Shown here: positions 9,353 through 19,419 of the stretch, in pieces
Layout: each line of letters opens with the position of its first letter
Numbering within the stretch: position 1 is the first letter of the stretch
Origin: Locusta migratoria
Taxonomy: Eukaryota; Arthropoda; Insecta; Orthoptera; Acrididae
Assembly (NCBI GenBank): GCA_026315105.1
Contig: CM048748.1
Span: forward strand, 475,629,150 to 475,693,149
DNA: 64,000 nt
Direction of reading: 5' to 3'
Translations under genes and position numbers: made by a program
Notes under the pieces: model-generated
The model's database searches: none
Told to the model about the DNA's origin: nothing
What the model saw: only the letters and a program-made list of their open reading frames with translations

Positions 9353-10033
9353 TCAAGACGCCGTAGACCAATCTGGTGCAAATCCTTTTTCGTAAACAGA
9401 TTTGTGTTTCCTAATTCTATCAAAATCACCGACTTTCAGCTTGGGTTTGCGCGGATCCACCATCTTGATTTTTCTGTACACTGTAGATAAAAGACTATTG
9501 TCCTTTACATCAACAGGTTTCATTTTTATGGTTCTATGTTTCGTATTGTTGTTTTGACTTACGAGATCTTGCACTCCATCACCGCATTTGTAGGAATGCT
9601 TTGTCGTTAAACGTTTAAAAAACATGACTTTAAGAGTTCTATCGAATCATTCGACCGCGCAAGCTTTCGTTACATAATACATTGTGTAATGGTTAAACTT
9701 ATATTTCTGCATCAACTTCGTACTATTGTAAAACTCTTTACCCAAGTCAGTTTGCAAATTTTTTGGTATCCTACTACTTCTCATATATATTTTTCTGAGT
9801 GCATTAGTGACATCGTCAGATCATTTGGTCTTCAGGGGAGCAACCCAAGCCTATTTAGAATAGACATCAATCATTGCTAGTAAATATTTATACCCTGAAT
9901 CGCACTTGTGATATGCAGTGAGATCAATTAAATCAGCTTGATGTAAATCATCGATTCCTTTCACGGTGATGCTTCTCCTTGGATAAATTTCGCGTGCTGG
10001 ACATTGTAGTTCTTCAGCTATTTCGGCCTGCAT
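9353..10033 (-). pseudogene. Polinton/Maverick-type integrase remnant
   Basis: A retroviral-type (rve) integrase in broken frames. Reading leftwards from 10033, CPAREIYPRRSITVKGIDDL leads to HQADLIDLTAYHKCDSGYKY and LLAMIDVYSK, which include the first catalytic Asp region. About 9660-9850 carries LQTDLGKEFYNS, the second catalytic Asp block. About 9353-9625 carries KPKLKVGDFDRIRKHKSVYE, the SH3-like/chromo-side C-terminus typical of these elements. The enzyme would insert element DNA with 6-bp duplications. Stops near 9830 and frameshifts inactivate it. It lies head-to-head with 10698-11550. Ginger elements have related integrases but lack the polymerase partner. Confidence 0.7.
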
Positions 10034-10039
10034 GGTTGA

Positions 10040-10690
10040 ATGTCCACATCAGAATGACACAATTACTTATATATATAAGATTCATTATTATTATTAGTAT
10101 GAAAAATGAATCCATCATTTATGCAGTAATTTTACATTTGTATCTCGTTGCTCAACATCCGAAAGGCAACATCCTTCGGAATAAATTGATTATTGACGAC
10201 CCGGAATCCTTAGCAATCAAATATGACGATATACATGTTTCCTCTTACTATGTGCTAATCCATCCATGAAACCTCGCTGGTTAACGGTATCATTTAAATA
10301 ACAGAGTCGTGAATAACCAGACAGTATGCATTTGTATTCTTTGGAAATGCTGTTTGTACCTGCATTTCAATTCGCTTATCAGAGTTAGAAGATATCAGAT
10401 TTTCTTCTTGCCGTAAGCAATCAGAGACATGAACTGAACATTTCTGAAACTCTTTATGACGCATGAGAGGATTTTCCAGTTTTCCTCTTGTCTCATAATA
10501 CACAAATTGAAATTTGCTATACATGGCATACACTAGCGCCGTATTCTATGTGGTAAAGTTAACCGAGTAGTTCTCATAGTGATATTTTGATGAATATATG
10601 AACCACGAAATTGTGAATAATTTCTTCAGCGCGCCGTCATCGCTGTTGCTAAATAAGAGGACCCAGATTTTATTTTGAAAACATAAAAGA
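10040..10690. other. Spacer between Polinton remnants
   Basis: AT-rich, without a recognisable domain. A 79-codon minus-strand frame at 10533-10294 (contains KFQFVYYETRGKLENPLMRH) could be a further fragment of the element, but I cannot assign it. Confidence 0.4.
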
Positions 10691-10697
10691 GTTTACA

Positions 10698-11550
10698 ATG
10701 GATGAGTCTTGTGCAAAACGAATTAAAATCAGCGATGATACACTCAAATGGATTTGTAAAGATAGTGCATTCAGAGGACGCTTCTGCACAGGTACGATAG
10801 TGAATGAGCTTGGGTTTAAGAATCCTAATGAGTTTATTGGAGCATGTCAACCTTTATTCGTTACCAAGGTGCAAGAATGCAATCAGCCGTCTGTCATGTA
10901 AATTTGTGCTGCCCAAATCGGGTAAGGAAAGAGTTATTTACATTGATACGAAGAACATTCCTCTATTCCCGTTAGATGATGATGTTATTGATTGGTATTC
11001 AACTAATATTACAGAACGAATATTTAAAATAAGAAAAAAAACCGAGACTATTCAAGCTAGGGTGGGCTCTCAAAGATATTTTGAAGCTTTGCATTAATGT
11101 AAATGTTCATAAGGGTTTTTATGCGGGGGTGCATAACAAATTACCTAAAGTGATAGCAAACAAACATGCAATTGTTAATATCAATTCAGGATATGATGAT
11201 GTTTACTGTTTCAAGTGGTCAATAATTGCTGCATTGTACTCAGCATCGAATCATCTTCCACATGCAGATTCATCGTACTTTGAGGATATATCCGTAGGAA
11301 TGAAGGACGTGACAACTTTCGAAAACAAAAGAATGCTACAGTGTCTATAAATGTTTACGGTATTCAAATTTCCGAACAGGAATGGTTAATTTATTTCATT
11401 GTCATGAAACGTTCGAAATATTTCAATATTTCAAATTCACAGAACTGTCAGTTTAATAAGTCATGGTTGCAAAATATTAACATGAATTATTTGAAAACTG
11501 ATGAGGACGAAGAGGTAAGAGCTTCTGAGGAAAGCAGCAAATTCTGATGA
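10698..11550 (+). pseudogene. Polinton/Maverick DNA-polymerase-associated N-terminal region
   Basis: Broken plus-strand frames. FRGRFCTGTIVNELG lies near 10765. ILSCKFVLPKSG-like sequence (seen as RLSCKFVLPKSGKERVIYID) lies near 10890. WYSTNITERIFKIRK follows near 10995, then LPKVIANKHAIVNINSGYDD with VYCFKWSIIAALYSA near 11210. VSINVYGIQISEQEW lies near 11340. I associate this order with the region upstream of the type B DNA polymerase in insect Polintons. The exonuclease and polymerase motifs themselves are not present before the similarity ends. At least two frameshifts are visible (near 10890 and 11335). Divergent from the integrase relic, as in intact Polintons. Confidence 0.6.
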
Positions 11551-11799
11551 AACTGGTCGCGAATTGAAACAAAATAGTTTCAACAAAGCGGTTTTGACAA
11601 ACCATAAAACAAAATATTGGTAGAATCTGACATTTGGGAAGATCCGTTTCGGTGTAAGAGAAATGTTGGAACACGTGAGGTAGTTCTGACATTACGACAT
11701 TACCTCAGAAGGTAGGTTAAAGAAAGACAAACCTGCGCTTTTAGCAGACGTATATTCAGAGAAAGTAGGTTTTCAAATGAAGAGTAACAAGCACAAAGC

Positions 11800-12490
11800 A
11801 AGGGCAACGGAGTGTCGTGTAAGATAACCGGGCGATGCTGAAGGAATTACATTACTCAAAACAATTAGGGGATCAGGTGATGTATCATACACAATATACG
11901 TATGGTTGGATATCACAGGAGATACTAAATTTAATCGATGAAAGGAGAAAATATAAAAATGTAGTAAATGAAACAGGCAAAATGGAGAACAGACGACTAA
12001 GAAATGAGATTGACAGGAAGTGCAAAATGGCTAAGCAGGAGTGGCTAGAAGGCAAATGCAAAGATGTAGAAGAATGTATAAATAGGGGAAAAATAGATAC
12101 AGCCTACAGGAAAATAAAAGAAATATTTGGAGATAAGAAAAACAGCTCTATGAATATCAAGGACACTGATGGAAAACCAGTTCTCAGCAAAGAAGGGAAA
12201 GCTGAAAGGTGGAAAGAGTATATACAGGGGCTCTACAAAGGAAATGAACTTCGAGACAATATTGTAGGAAGGAAAGAAGATGTAGATGAAGATGAAATAG
12301 GTGATACTGTACTGAGAGAATAATGTGACCAAGAGATGGGTACAGTAAGCAGATTCAGACAGATGTAGGTTGCCATTCTTATGTGGAGATGAAGAGGCTT
12401 GCTCAGGATAGGGTATTGTGGAGAGCTGCATCAAACCAGTCTCCCGACTGAAGACCACAACAACAACAACAACAACAACAACGCATTTTA
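11800..12490 (+). pseudogene. RTE-type retrotransposon, internally deleted, with 3' end
   Basis: An open frame of 162 codons starts at 11835. WISQEILNLIDERRKYKN begins the linker between endonuclease and reverse transcriptase, a charged helical region running on through DRKCKMAKQEWLEGKCKDVE and KAERWKEYIQGLYKG. After 12323 the sequence jumps directly to the 3' end of the same family (GATGAAGAGGCTTGCTCAGG, then CCAGTCTCCCGACTGAAGAC). It finishes with a (CAA)n tail at 12456-12482. The whole reverse transcriptase has been lost by internal deletion. Same family as the pieces at 2245-2880, 3895-4810, 15120-15375 and 23530-23930. Confidence 0.75.
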
Positions 12491-12621
12491 TTCTCATATT
12501 GGTTACAATTCCTATTAGTGTGTGATACAGTACGATATTCTGCTGTCTCAACTCTTTACTTGAGGCATTTAATTACAGCGAGGCACCATGGGTTACCATA
12601 ATACTGGAAAAGGCATTATAG

Positions 12622-13225
12622 TTGCCCTCTATTATGGTGTGTGATAACCTTGTTTACAAGGTAAATCAATCAAAAGTGAAGGCCGTAAACTCCACAAAAT
12701 ACCTAGGACCTGATATTACTTCAGACTTCAACTGGAAAGACCAGGTAGATAATGTCGTGGGAAAAGCGAAACAGAGACTGCGTTTTATTTTCAGAACCCT
12801 TAAAAGATGCAACAGAACTACTAAAGAGACTGCATACATTACGCTTGTCTGTCCTTTTTTGGAGTATTGCTACGTAGTGTGGGATCCTTATCAGGTGGTT
12901 TTGACGGAAGCCATCGAAAGAGTCCAAAGAAGGGCAGCTCGTTTTGTATTGTCACGATACAGGGGAGACAGTGTTACGGAAATGATACAGGATCTGGGAT
13001 GAGAATCATTACAGGAACGACGTTTATCGCTGCGGCGTGGCTTCTTACGAAACATCAATCGCCATCATTGTCCTCCGAATGCGAAAATATATTGTTGACG
13101 CCCACTTACATAGGTAGAAATGATAATCAGAATGAAATACGAGAAATCAGAGCCCGAACGGAGAGATTCAGTTGTTCCTTCTTGCCGCGCGCTATTCGAG
13201 AATGGAATGGGAGGTAAATAGTATA
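12622..13225 (+). pseudogene. CR1/Jockey-like non-LTR reverse transcriptase, C-terminal part
   Basis: An open frame at 12622-13002 includes STKYLGPDITSDFNWKDQVD, VVGKAKQRLRFIFRTLKRCN and a CPFLEYCYVVWDPY block, ending with IERVQRRAARFVLSRYRGDS. These are the thumb and connection regions after the YxDD palm in CR1/Jockey-group elements. A shift at about 13000 moves the continuation (WESLQERRLSL, then RTERFSCSFLPRAIREWNG) to another frame. The palm and endonuclease are absent, so this is a 5'-truncated dead copy. Confidence 0.75.
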
Positions 13226-13342
13226 AAGGTGATTTGATGAACCCTCTACCAGGCACTTAAATGTGATTTACGGAGTATCACCTGCGTGGCATGGACAGTA
13301 TGAGGTTATTGAGCAGCTCTTGAAAGATGTTTGGCCATTCTT

Positions 13343-13540
13343 GAAATGAAATGTTTGTAATCCTATGGAACCAAACTACATTGGTCATCAGTCCCTCTTT
13401 TTACAAGCTACTTAAACTAAGTTAAACTAAACTAAGGACAACACACACATCCATGACCGAGGGAGGATTCGAACCTCCGGCGCGGGGAACCGCACGATCC
13501 GTAAGTGGCGCTCCACACCGCTCGGCTACTCCCACGCGGC
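13343..13540 (-). mobile_element. SINE, head type B, with 12-bp TSD
   Basis: Minus-strand copy with B-box complement GGAGGATTCGAACCTCC. The direct repeat TTGGCCATTCTT is identical at 13331-13342 and 13541-13552. It interrupts the Tc1 transposase, whose reading frame resumes on both sides. Confidence 0.93.
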
Positions 13541-13575
13541 TTGGCCATTCTTCCTGGATTGTAATATCCAGCTCT

Positions 13576-13784
13576 CCGCCGCGGTGGAGTAGCCGAGCGA
13601 TCTAAAGCACCTCGCTGCGGAGCGCGCGGGTGCTCGCCGTGGAGGTTCGAGTCCTCCCTGGGGCATGGGTGTGTGTGTTTGTCCGTAGGTTAGTTTACCT
13701 AGGTTTAAGTAGTTTGTAAGCTACGGACTGATGACCACGCAGTTTGGTCCGATAGATTTACAAACGTTTGAATTTGAATTTTTG
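13576..13784 (+). mobile_element. SINE, head type B, with 10-bp TSD
   Basis: The head reads GGTGGAGTAGCCGAGCG (A-box) and GGTTCGAGTCCTCC (B-box). The tail has CGGACTGATGACCACGCAG. The direct repeat ATCCAGCTCT is identical at 13566-13575 and 13785-13794. It is the second insertion into the Tc1 transposase, opposite in orientation to its neighbour. Confidence 0.93.
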
Positions 13785-14810
13785 ATCCAGCTCTGCAACA
13801 ATTGTGGGAGGTACTGGTCCGTCTGTAATGTGTCTGTAAAGTGCATCCCAGGCATCCTGAATCGGGTTTCAGTTGGGTGAACCAGCTGATCACCCCATTC
13901 GTCCAGTTACCTCAGTACCAAGCGTGTTGTCCAGCAGTGCAGCTCTGTGGCCACGAGCGTTACCGTCCACCAGAAGGAACCCACCGCCTATCTCAGCAGC
14001 GTAGGGCAGGACAAAAGTTCGGAGCATCTCGTCTTTATTGCTCTGAGCCATCAAAGCGCCATTCTGAACGACATAGAGGTCCGTACGTCCGCCAATACTG
14101 ACTCCTGCCCATACCATGCGTCCACCACCGTGATGTCGTGATGTTACCTTCACGTAAGCACGATCGCTCCGAGTTTCTTCTGTGAACATAACTCGTCGCC
14201 ATTCGTTACGACTCCGATCCTGATGTTCCTCTGCCCAGTTTCTGCGGGCTAAACGTTGTCGTGCTTATAATGGTAGCTCCGTGCGTGCAAAACACATTCC
14301 CAAAGGCGACGTAGGACTGTTTTTGTTGATATTGCACGGCCTGTTGCAGCCTGGATGCTGTGTTGCAGCTGAATTGCATTCAGCCTTCTGTCTCGACGGG
14401 CTGTTAACTGGAAATAAAGGTCATCTCTTGCTGATGTTACCTGTGAACGATCCCTGAAATTGGTTCCACGTTCTGGAAATTACACTTTGGGAAATAGATG
14501 CGGCTCCCTCTGTGATTGCCCCGCTTCCAGCCTTCCTTTGGCTCTCCATGCCATAGCTACAGGTAAATCACGTTGTTGCTGCATCTGACTACCTGCTCAC
14601 TGCACTATCTCAACTCAACTACACGTCATTCTTTTGGTAGAGAAAACACAAGTGAACAGCAAACCCCTCTGCAGCAAAGTTATGTTATTACCACTATTTC
14701 GGTTACCGTAATGTTGTTGTCTCCACTCCGTAGAAGCGAAATAAAGACGTGGAACCGTTTTAGTTCATTCTGCCCGTGACAGTAGTTCAGAACATAGGTA
14801 TCTCAAGTGA

Positions 14811-15006
14811 ATGTTCAAATGTTTGTAGAGCTTATTGGACTTAACTACGGGGTCATCAGTCCCTAAACTTACAAACTGCTTATGAACTAGCTAATACAGA
14901 GGAAGGCAGAAATATCCATTCCCAAAGGGGGATTCGAAACCCCGACCGTAGTGGCCGTTCAGACCGTGGCTGACGCGCCGCAGAACGCTCGGCCACCGCG
15001 GCCGGC
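14811..15006 (-). mobile_element. SINE, head type A, with 12-bp TSD
   Basis: Minus-strand copy ending in the complement of the type A head (CCACCGCGGCCGGC). Flanks TATCTCAAGTGA (14799-14810) and TATCTCAACTGA (15007-15018) differ at one base. A-box complement partly degraded. Confidence 0.9.
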
Positions 15007-15119
15007 TATCTCAACTGATTCCCTAATTGTTTTCACCGGTGTACATAAGGTAATGATAATTAGCTGATCATTTGTGTAGCGTGATAAAGTGTGATGGCCG
15101 AAGTAAAGTAGAAATAAAA

Positions 15120-15375
15120 TGGTGAATGACCATGGGAAGCAAACCATATCTGAAGAAGCGAAATTTGTTCACTTCCAATATTGATTTAAACCTTAGGAAG
15201 TCCTTTCTGAAAGCATTTGTCTGCACTGTAGTATTATATGCAAGTGAAACGTGGACGATAAGGAGGTCAGACAGAGAGACGTTAGGAGTATTTGAAATGT
15301 GTTGCTACAGATGAATGTGAAGATTACAAAGGAATCGCCCAAGTAAAGAGGAAGCGCTGAACAGAATGGAGGGTC
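15120..15375 (+). pseudogene. RTE-type RT, C-terminal fragment
   Basis: One frame reads LKKRNLFTSNIDLNLRKSFL, KAFVCTVVLYASETWTIRRS and DRETLGVFEMCCYR. This is the conserved post-palm block of RTE polyproteins, also present in the copy at 2597-2878. A stop after CCYR ends the open frame. The following bases to about 15375 look like the next few residues in other frames. Confidence 0.7.
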
Positions 15376-15566
15376 GTATCTCGTAGCCTCTTCAAGTCTT
15401 CGTGGCCCGGCGCTCTCGGTAACGTCAATAACACAAATGTACACAGTTCGTGGGTCGAAAGTAAAAGTTCGAGGTGAACGTTTAGAGTGACAAGAATGTT
15501 AAGTATCAATTCATAATGACGGTAGAAACACTTTCCACACGACTACCACTGATGAAATTGAGCATA

Positions 15567-16040
15567 CGTTGCTTGCAGTGGCCATTTTGAGCAGCAGCTG
15601 AATTGTATTTCACTGTAAGGTTTTAAAATAAATGCCTTTTGCTACTGCAACTTAAGGGTTTTATTTTTATATTTTTAATCACCCATACGCGTTTCGCCCT
15701 TTCTTTCAAGGCATCATCAGTGGGTGTCCTGAAATATTTACATCTTTTTGTTTGCACATATAGGTTAAGTCTCTTATATATCTACAAAACATTTCATTTC
15801 AGATTTAAAACAGTTCGTTTTTTGATATAAAATGGTGTACTTACAGCACTTGTTACTCCACTTCAGTCTTATTCTGGCAACCAGGTCGAAAGGTTACACT
15901 GTTTTTCGAACCACATTGCAGTTCTCTGATTCTGCTGTCACCTGCTGCCATACTGTGTCTACTGCTGTTTGTTTTGTAGTGTTGCCAACCTTAGCTTATT
16001 TGAAATTCAACTGTTTCATTGAGAATGTGTTGAAGGTATC

Positions 16041-16074
<34 letters not shown>

Positions 16075-16213
16075 TGTGCATGAGTGTGTGTGGGTGTGGG
16101 TGTGTATGTGGGTGGGTAGGTGGTTTTTTTTTTTTTTTTTTTTTTTTTTTTCCCTCTGTTTGAATGAGTGTGTGTGTGTGTGTATGTGAGTGTGTGTGGT
16201 GGGGGGGTTGTGA
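15567..16213 (-). repeat. PLE terminal repeat (pLTR), copy 1, downstream
   Basis: This is the 3' flank of the complete ORF and matches 18766-19419. Reading on the minus strand it contains a poly-A run (complement at 16125-16150), CA-rich microsatellites, the hammerhead ribozyme, then the first codons of the ORF (ATGGCCACTGCAAGCAACG). This end therefore runs about 40 nt further than the right-hand end of the array. Confidence 0.9.
15680..15726 (-). ncRNA. Hammerhead ribozyme (PLE type), copy 1
   Basis: On the minus strand: stem I CACCCA/TGGGTG (6 bp), core CTGATGA, stem II GCCTT/AGGGC (4 bp plus one G-U), core GAAA, a two-pair stem III (AC/GT around GC), and cleavage triplet GTA before TGGGTG. 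Every conserved core base is present. One unpaired U lies between the CTGATGA core and stem II. This open-stem-I layout with a minimal stem III is what PLE hammerheads use. It would self-cleave element RNA in the terminal repeat. Confidence 0.88.
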
Positions 16214-18784
16214 CTATGTGTTGGGGTTTGTGTTTACCATATGGTCAATCAGTGAGAACAGTGATTGATTGGTCAGGTTTATTTGGTCATTTAGTAGCAT
16301 CTTTTTCTCAGCTTTTGTTTTATATATGTGATAATTTTCTTGTAATGTTAGGAGATGTTTTTCATTATTTATTCTAATTACCTTCATGTCTTTTTCTATT
16401 GTGGTGGGTTTGTGGTTATATGCTATTAGATGTTCTGCAAAAGTGGAGTGGTTTGTTCTGTATTTCCATGCCCTGATGTGTTCCTTGTATCGGGTATCGA
16501 ATGTTCTGCTGGTTTGTCCTATATACCTTCCATCACATGAGTTGCATTGTAGTTGGTATATTCCAGCTCTTTGGTAGATATCTGTGTCTGTTTTGATTTT
16601 TGGGATATATTTTTGGACTGGGTTATCTGTTTTGAGAGCTATTTTTATGCCTTGTCTTTTGAAAATATTTATTATTTTGTGTGTTAGTTTGTGTTTGTAT
16701 GTCATTGTGTACCATCTTGAATTTTCTTTTTTGCTTTCATGTGTTTCTAGTACTGTAGTTTGTGTTGTGTGTGTTTGTGTGCTGCTTTGCTGTGTTGTTG
16801 TCTGGGTGTCTGTACGTTTGGTGTTTTTTGCCCGTATCTGTTTTTTAATTTTTTTGTTTAATTTTTCTACTATATTACCATCGTATCCATTGTTTGTTGC
16901 TATTTGTGTGATGATGTCTAGTTCCTTTTGGTAATTTTCTTTGTTGAGTGGTATTGTGTTGAGTCTATGGAGCATGTATCTGATTGCTGATTGTTTTTGT
17001 GCATGTGGGTGATTGGAGGTCTGGTGTATAATTGTATCAGTTGTTGTCGGTTTACGGTAAATGTCAAAGGTATGCTTGTTGTTTTCCTTTTTGATGGTTA
17101 TATCCAAGAAGTTTATTTGGTTGTTATGTTCTTTTTCTATTGTGAATTTTATTTTTTTGTGTATAGTGTTTAAATCTGTATGGAGCTGGTCTATTCTTTC
17201 CGGAGGTTCATCAATTAGGCAGAGGATGTCATCCATGTACCTTATCCAGTAGAGTATTTTATAGTTTTTTGTGGTTACTTTTTTAAAAATCATACTTTCT
17301 ACATGGTTCATGAAAATATTGGCTAGGGTACCTGACACTGGTGATCCCATGGGTAAGCCTTCTTCTTGCAGGTAATATTCATTATTAAATTGAAAATAGT
17401 TTTGTTCGGTTATCAATTTTAGCAAAGAGTATATCTCTTTTGTGTGTTCATTTGGTAGTTGACTGTTTTCTTTTAGATTTTGTTCTATGATAGTTATTGT
17501 TTCATCTACTGGTATGTTAGTGTACATATTTTCTATGTCAAAGGAAAGAAGGGTAGCTGAGTCTGGGATTCTTGTATCTTTTATGAGTCGTATTAAGTGT
17601 GAGGTGTTGTTTATGGTTTTGTCATCTTTCATTTGATAGGTTTCTGATAGTACTTTCATCATGTGTCTTGCAAGTTTATAAGTGGGAGCATTTTTGAAAT
17701 TCACAATGGGCCGTAACGGGATATTTGGTTTATGTACCTTTGGTTGGCATCGGAGGGTTGGTGCTGTGGGGTTATTCTGAATTAATTTTCTTTTTTCTGT
17801 GTCATCCAATGTGTAGTCTATATCTTTTAAGGTGTTTTTTACTTTTGTCTGAAATCTGTTTGTTGGGTCTGATTTTAATTTTTTAACATTACTTTGAGAG
17901 ATGAGATCATTTGTTTTCTCAATGTACTGTTGTTTGTCCATCAAAACGACTGTGCCTCCCTTGTCTGCTTTGGAAATGATGACGTTTTCCTCTTGGAGTT
18001 TTCTCTTTAGGTTTTTGAGTGTTATGGAATCGGGACTTTTTTTGTTTTTGTTGTTCTGTTGTTTCATGTCTGTTATGATTTTATGTATTTCGTTTTTTAT
18101 AAGTTCCCTCGCTAACCCAGTGTTTACAGTGTTGTTTTCATTTCTTTCTTCACGTTTTAAAACAGCTTCTGATTGTATTATCAGGTCTTCTATGTATTCT
18201 TCATCTATGTTTGTGTTAATATTGTACTTCAATCCTTTTTCTAACAGCTCTTTTTCATTTTCATTTAGTTGTGTCTTTGTGAGGTTCATTAGTCTTGGGT
18301 AAAATTGATGTGTGTGTCTTGGTTGTTTATGGTTATCATTTTTGTGGGGTGTTTGTTGTCTTATGAGCTGTGTCATCTTCTTCTTGTGTTTTTCCGCAAT
18401 TTCTTTTACAGCAGTGTCTGTGTAGCTTTCGACCTTGTTGACCAGATCTGAGAAAACAGCTGCATTGTTAATGTTATTTGCTAGCTGTACATGTGTGTTG
18501 AATAATTTTCGAGATAAAGTTTGTTTCTTTGAGTATAAGGCTTTGATTTCGGATTTTAACCATACTTTTTGTGCTGTTTGCTTGGCTTTCTGAGCACTAG
18601 ACGAACTGTTTTTAATCTTTACATTGATGTAGTTAGGTACAAGGTTATTAGATTGACAAAATTTGTTAAATTTTAAATGCTCTATGGTTCTATGGATGTT
18701 GAGATGTAATCTTCTGAATCTGTGATAGAGGCCAACTGGGAATGCCTGGCATGGCTTGTTTAATACGTTGCTTGCAGTGGCCAT
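16214..18784 (-). CDS. Penelope-like reverse transcriptase with GIY-YIG endonuclease, intact
   Basis: An 856-codon ORF with no stop or shift, close to the length expected for Penelope-group proteins. A basic N-terminal region comes first. The RT domain follows: LRCQPKVHKPNIPLRPIVN; LSFDIENMYTNIP near 411-424 (motif A aspartate); GLPMGSPVSGTLANIF near 476; IRYMDDILCL with YMDD at 516-519 (motif C). A basic linker leads to the C-terminal endonuclease: GIYQLQCNSCDGRYIGQTSR near 740 holds GIY and YIG plus two cysteines, then TRYKEHIR carries the conserved Arg and Glu. The endonuclease would nick target DNA and the RT copy element RNA there. The start codon lies inside the upstream pLTR. Confidence 0.95.
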   Translation of the reverse strand: MATASNVLNKPCQAFPVGLYHRFRRLHLNIHRTIEHLKFNKFCQSNNLVPNYINVKIKNSSSSAQKAKQTAQKVWLKSEIKALYSKKQTLSRKLFNTHVQLANNINNAAVFSDLVNKVESYTDTAVKEIAEKHKKKMTQLIRQQTPHKNDNHKQPRHTHQFYPRLMNLTKTQLNENEKELLEKGLKYNINTNIDEEYIEDLIIQSEAVLKREERNENNTVNTGLARELIKNEIHKIITDMKQQNNKNKKSPDSITLKNLKRKLQEENVIISKADKGGTVVLMDKQQYIEKTNDLISQSNVKKLKSDPTNRFQTKVKNTLKDIDYTLDDTEKRKLIQNNPTAPTLRCQPKVHKPNIPLRPIVNFKNAPTYKLARHMMKVLSETYQMKDDKTINNTSHLIRLIKDTRIPDSATLLSFDIENMYTNIPVDETITIIEQNLKENSQLPNEHTKEIYSLLKLITEQNYFQFNNEYYLQEEGLPMGSPVSGTLANIFMNHVESMIFKKVTTKNYKILYWIRYMDDILCLIDEPPERIDQLHTDLNTIHKKIKFTIEKEHNNQINFLDITIKKENNKHTFDIYRKPTTTDTIIHQTSNHPHAQKQSAIRYMLHRLNTIPLNKENYQKELDIITQIATNNGYDGNIVEKLNKKIKKQIRAKNTKRTDTQTTTQQSSTQTHTTQTTVLETHESKKENSRWYTMTYKHKLTHKIINIFKRQGIKIALKTDNPVQKYIPKIKTDTDIYQRAGIYQLQCNSCDGRYIGQTSRTFDTRYKEHIRAWKYRTNHSTFAEHLIAYNHKPTTIEKDMKVIRINNEKHLLTLQENYHIYKTKAEKKMLLNDQINLTNQSLFSLIDHMVNTNPNT

Positions 18785-19239
18785 TTTGAGCAGCAGCTGA
18801 ATTGTATTTCACTGTAAGGTTTTAAAATAAATGCCTTTTGCTACTGCAACTTAAGGGTTTTATTTTTATATTTTTAATCACCCATACGCGTTTCGCCCTT
18901 TCTTTCAAGGCATCATCAGTGGGTGTCCTGAAATATTTACATCTTTTTGTTTGCACATATAGGTTAAGTCTCTTATATATCTACAAAACATTTCATTTCA
19001 GATTTAAAACAGTTCGTTTTTTGGTATAAAATGGTGTACTTACAGCACTTGTTACTCCACTTCAGTCTTATTCTGGCAACCAGGTCGAAAGGTTACACTG
19101 TTTTTCGAACCACATTGCAGTTCTCTGATTCTGCTGTCACCTGCTGCCATACTGTGTCTACTGCTGTTTGTTTTGTAGTGTTGCCAACCTTAGCTTATTT
19201 GAAATTCAACTGTTTCATTGAGAATGTGTTGAAGGTATC

Positions 19240-19285
<46 letters not shown>

Positions 19286-19419
19286 TGTGCATGAGTGTGT
19301 GTGGGTGTGGGTGTGTATGTGGGTGGGTAGGTGGTTTTTTTTTTTTTTTTTTTTTTTCCCTCTGTTTGAATGAGTGTGTGTGTGTGTGTATGTGAGTGTG
19401 TGTGGTGGGGGGGTTGTGA
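18766..19419 (-). repeat. PLE terminal repeat (pLTR), copy 2, between tandem copies
   Basis: Separates the complete ORF from the truncated tandem copy. It begins at the same CGTTGCTTGCAGTGG as copy 1, so the tandem unit is 3,199 bp. It differs from copy 1 by microsatellite and poly-T length and a few substitutions (for example TTGATATAAAATGG versus TTGGTATAAAATGG). It provides the 5' leader and the ATG of the complete ORF. Confidence 0.9.
18879..18925 (-). ncRNA. Hammerhead ribozyme (PLE type), copy 2
   Basis: Same 47-nt sequence as at 15680-15726. It sits just upstream of the complete ORF. Together with the downstream copy it could release an RNA spanning one full unit. Confidence 0.88.

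Larger units (their letters stand above)
13260..14780 (-). pseudogene. Tc1-like transposase interrupted by two SINEs
   Basis: Minus-strand transposase fragments. About 14189-13890 carries FTEETRSDRAYVKVTSRHHG, GGRMVWAGVSIGGRTDLYVV and LLVDGNARGHRAALLDNTLG, holding the glycine-rich block and second catalytic Asp of Tc1. Removing the SINEs at 13576-13784 and 13343-13540 joins the C-terminal tail (VPPTIVAELDITIQEEWPNI, then LLNNLILSMPRR). Stops occur upstream, where the DNA-binding half at 14260-14560 is decayed. The enzyme would cut and paste at TA sites, and this copy is inactive. Confidence 0.75.

Noticed and set aside
12045..12551. 168-codon minus-strand ORF
   Set aside because: Antisense of the RTE coding strand and the (CAA)n tail, which yields its poly-Val stretch. 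The plus frame carries the recognisable RTE motifs.
16584..18302. Plus-strand open frames opposite the PLE ORF (for example near 16584-16934 and 17901-18302)
   Set aside because: Hydrophobic or Ser/Phe-rich translations that are simply the antisense of the AT-rich PLE coding strand. They recur wherever the element is copied.
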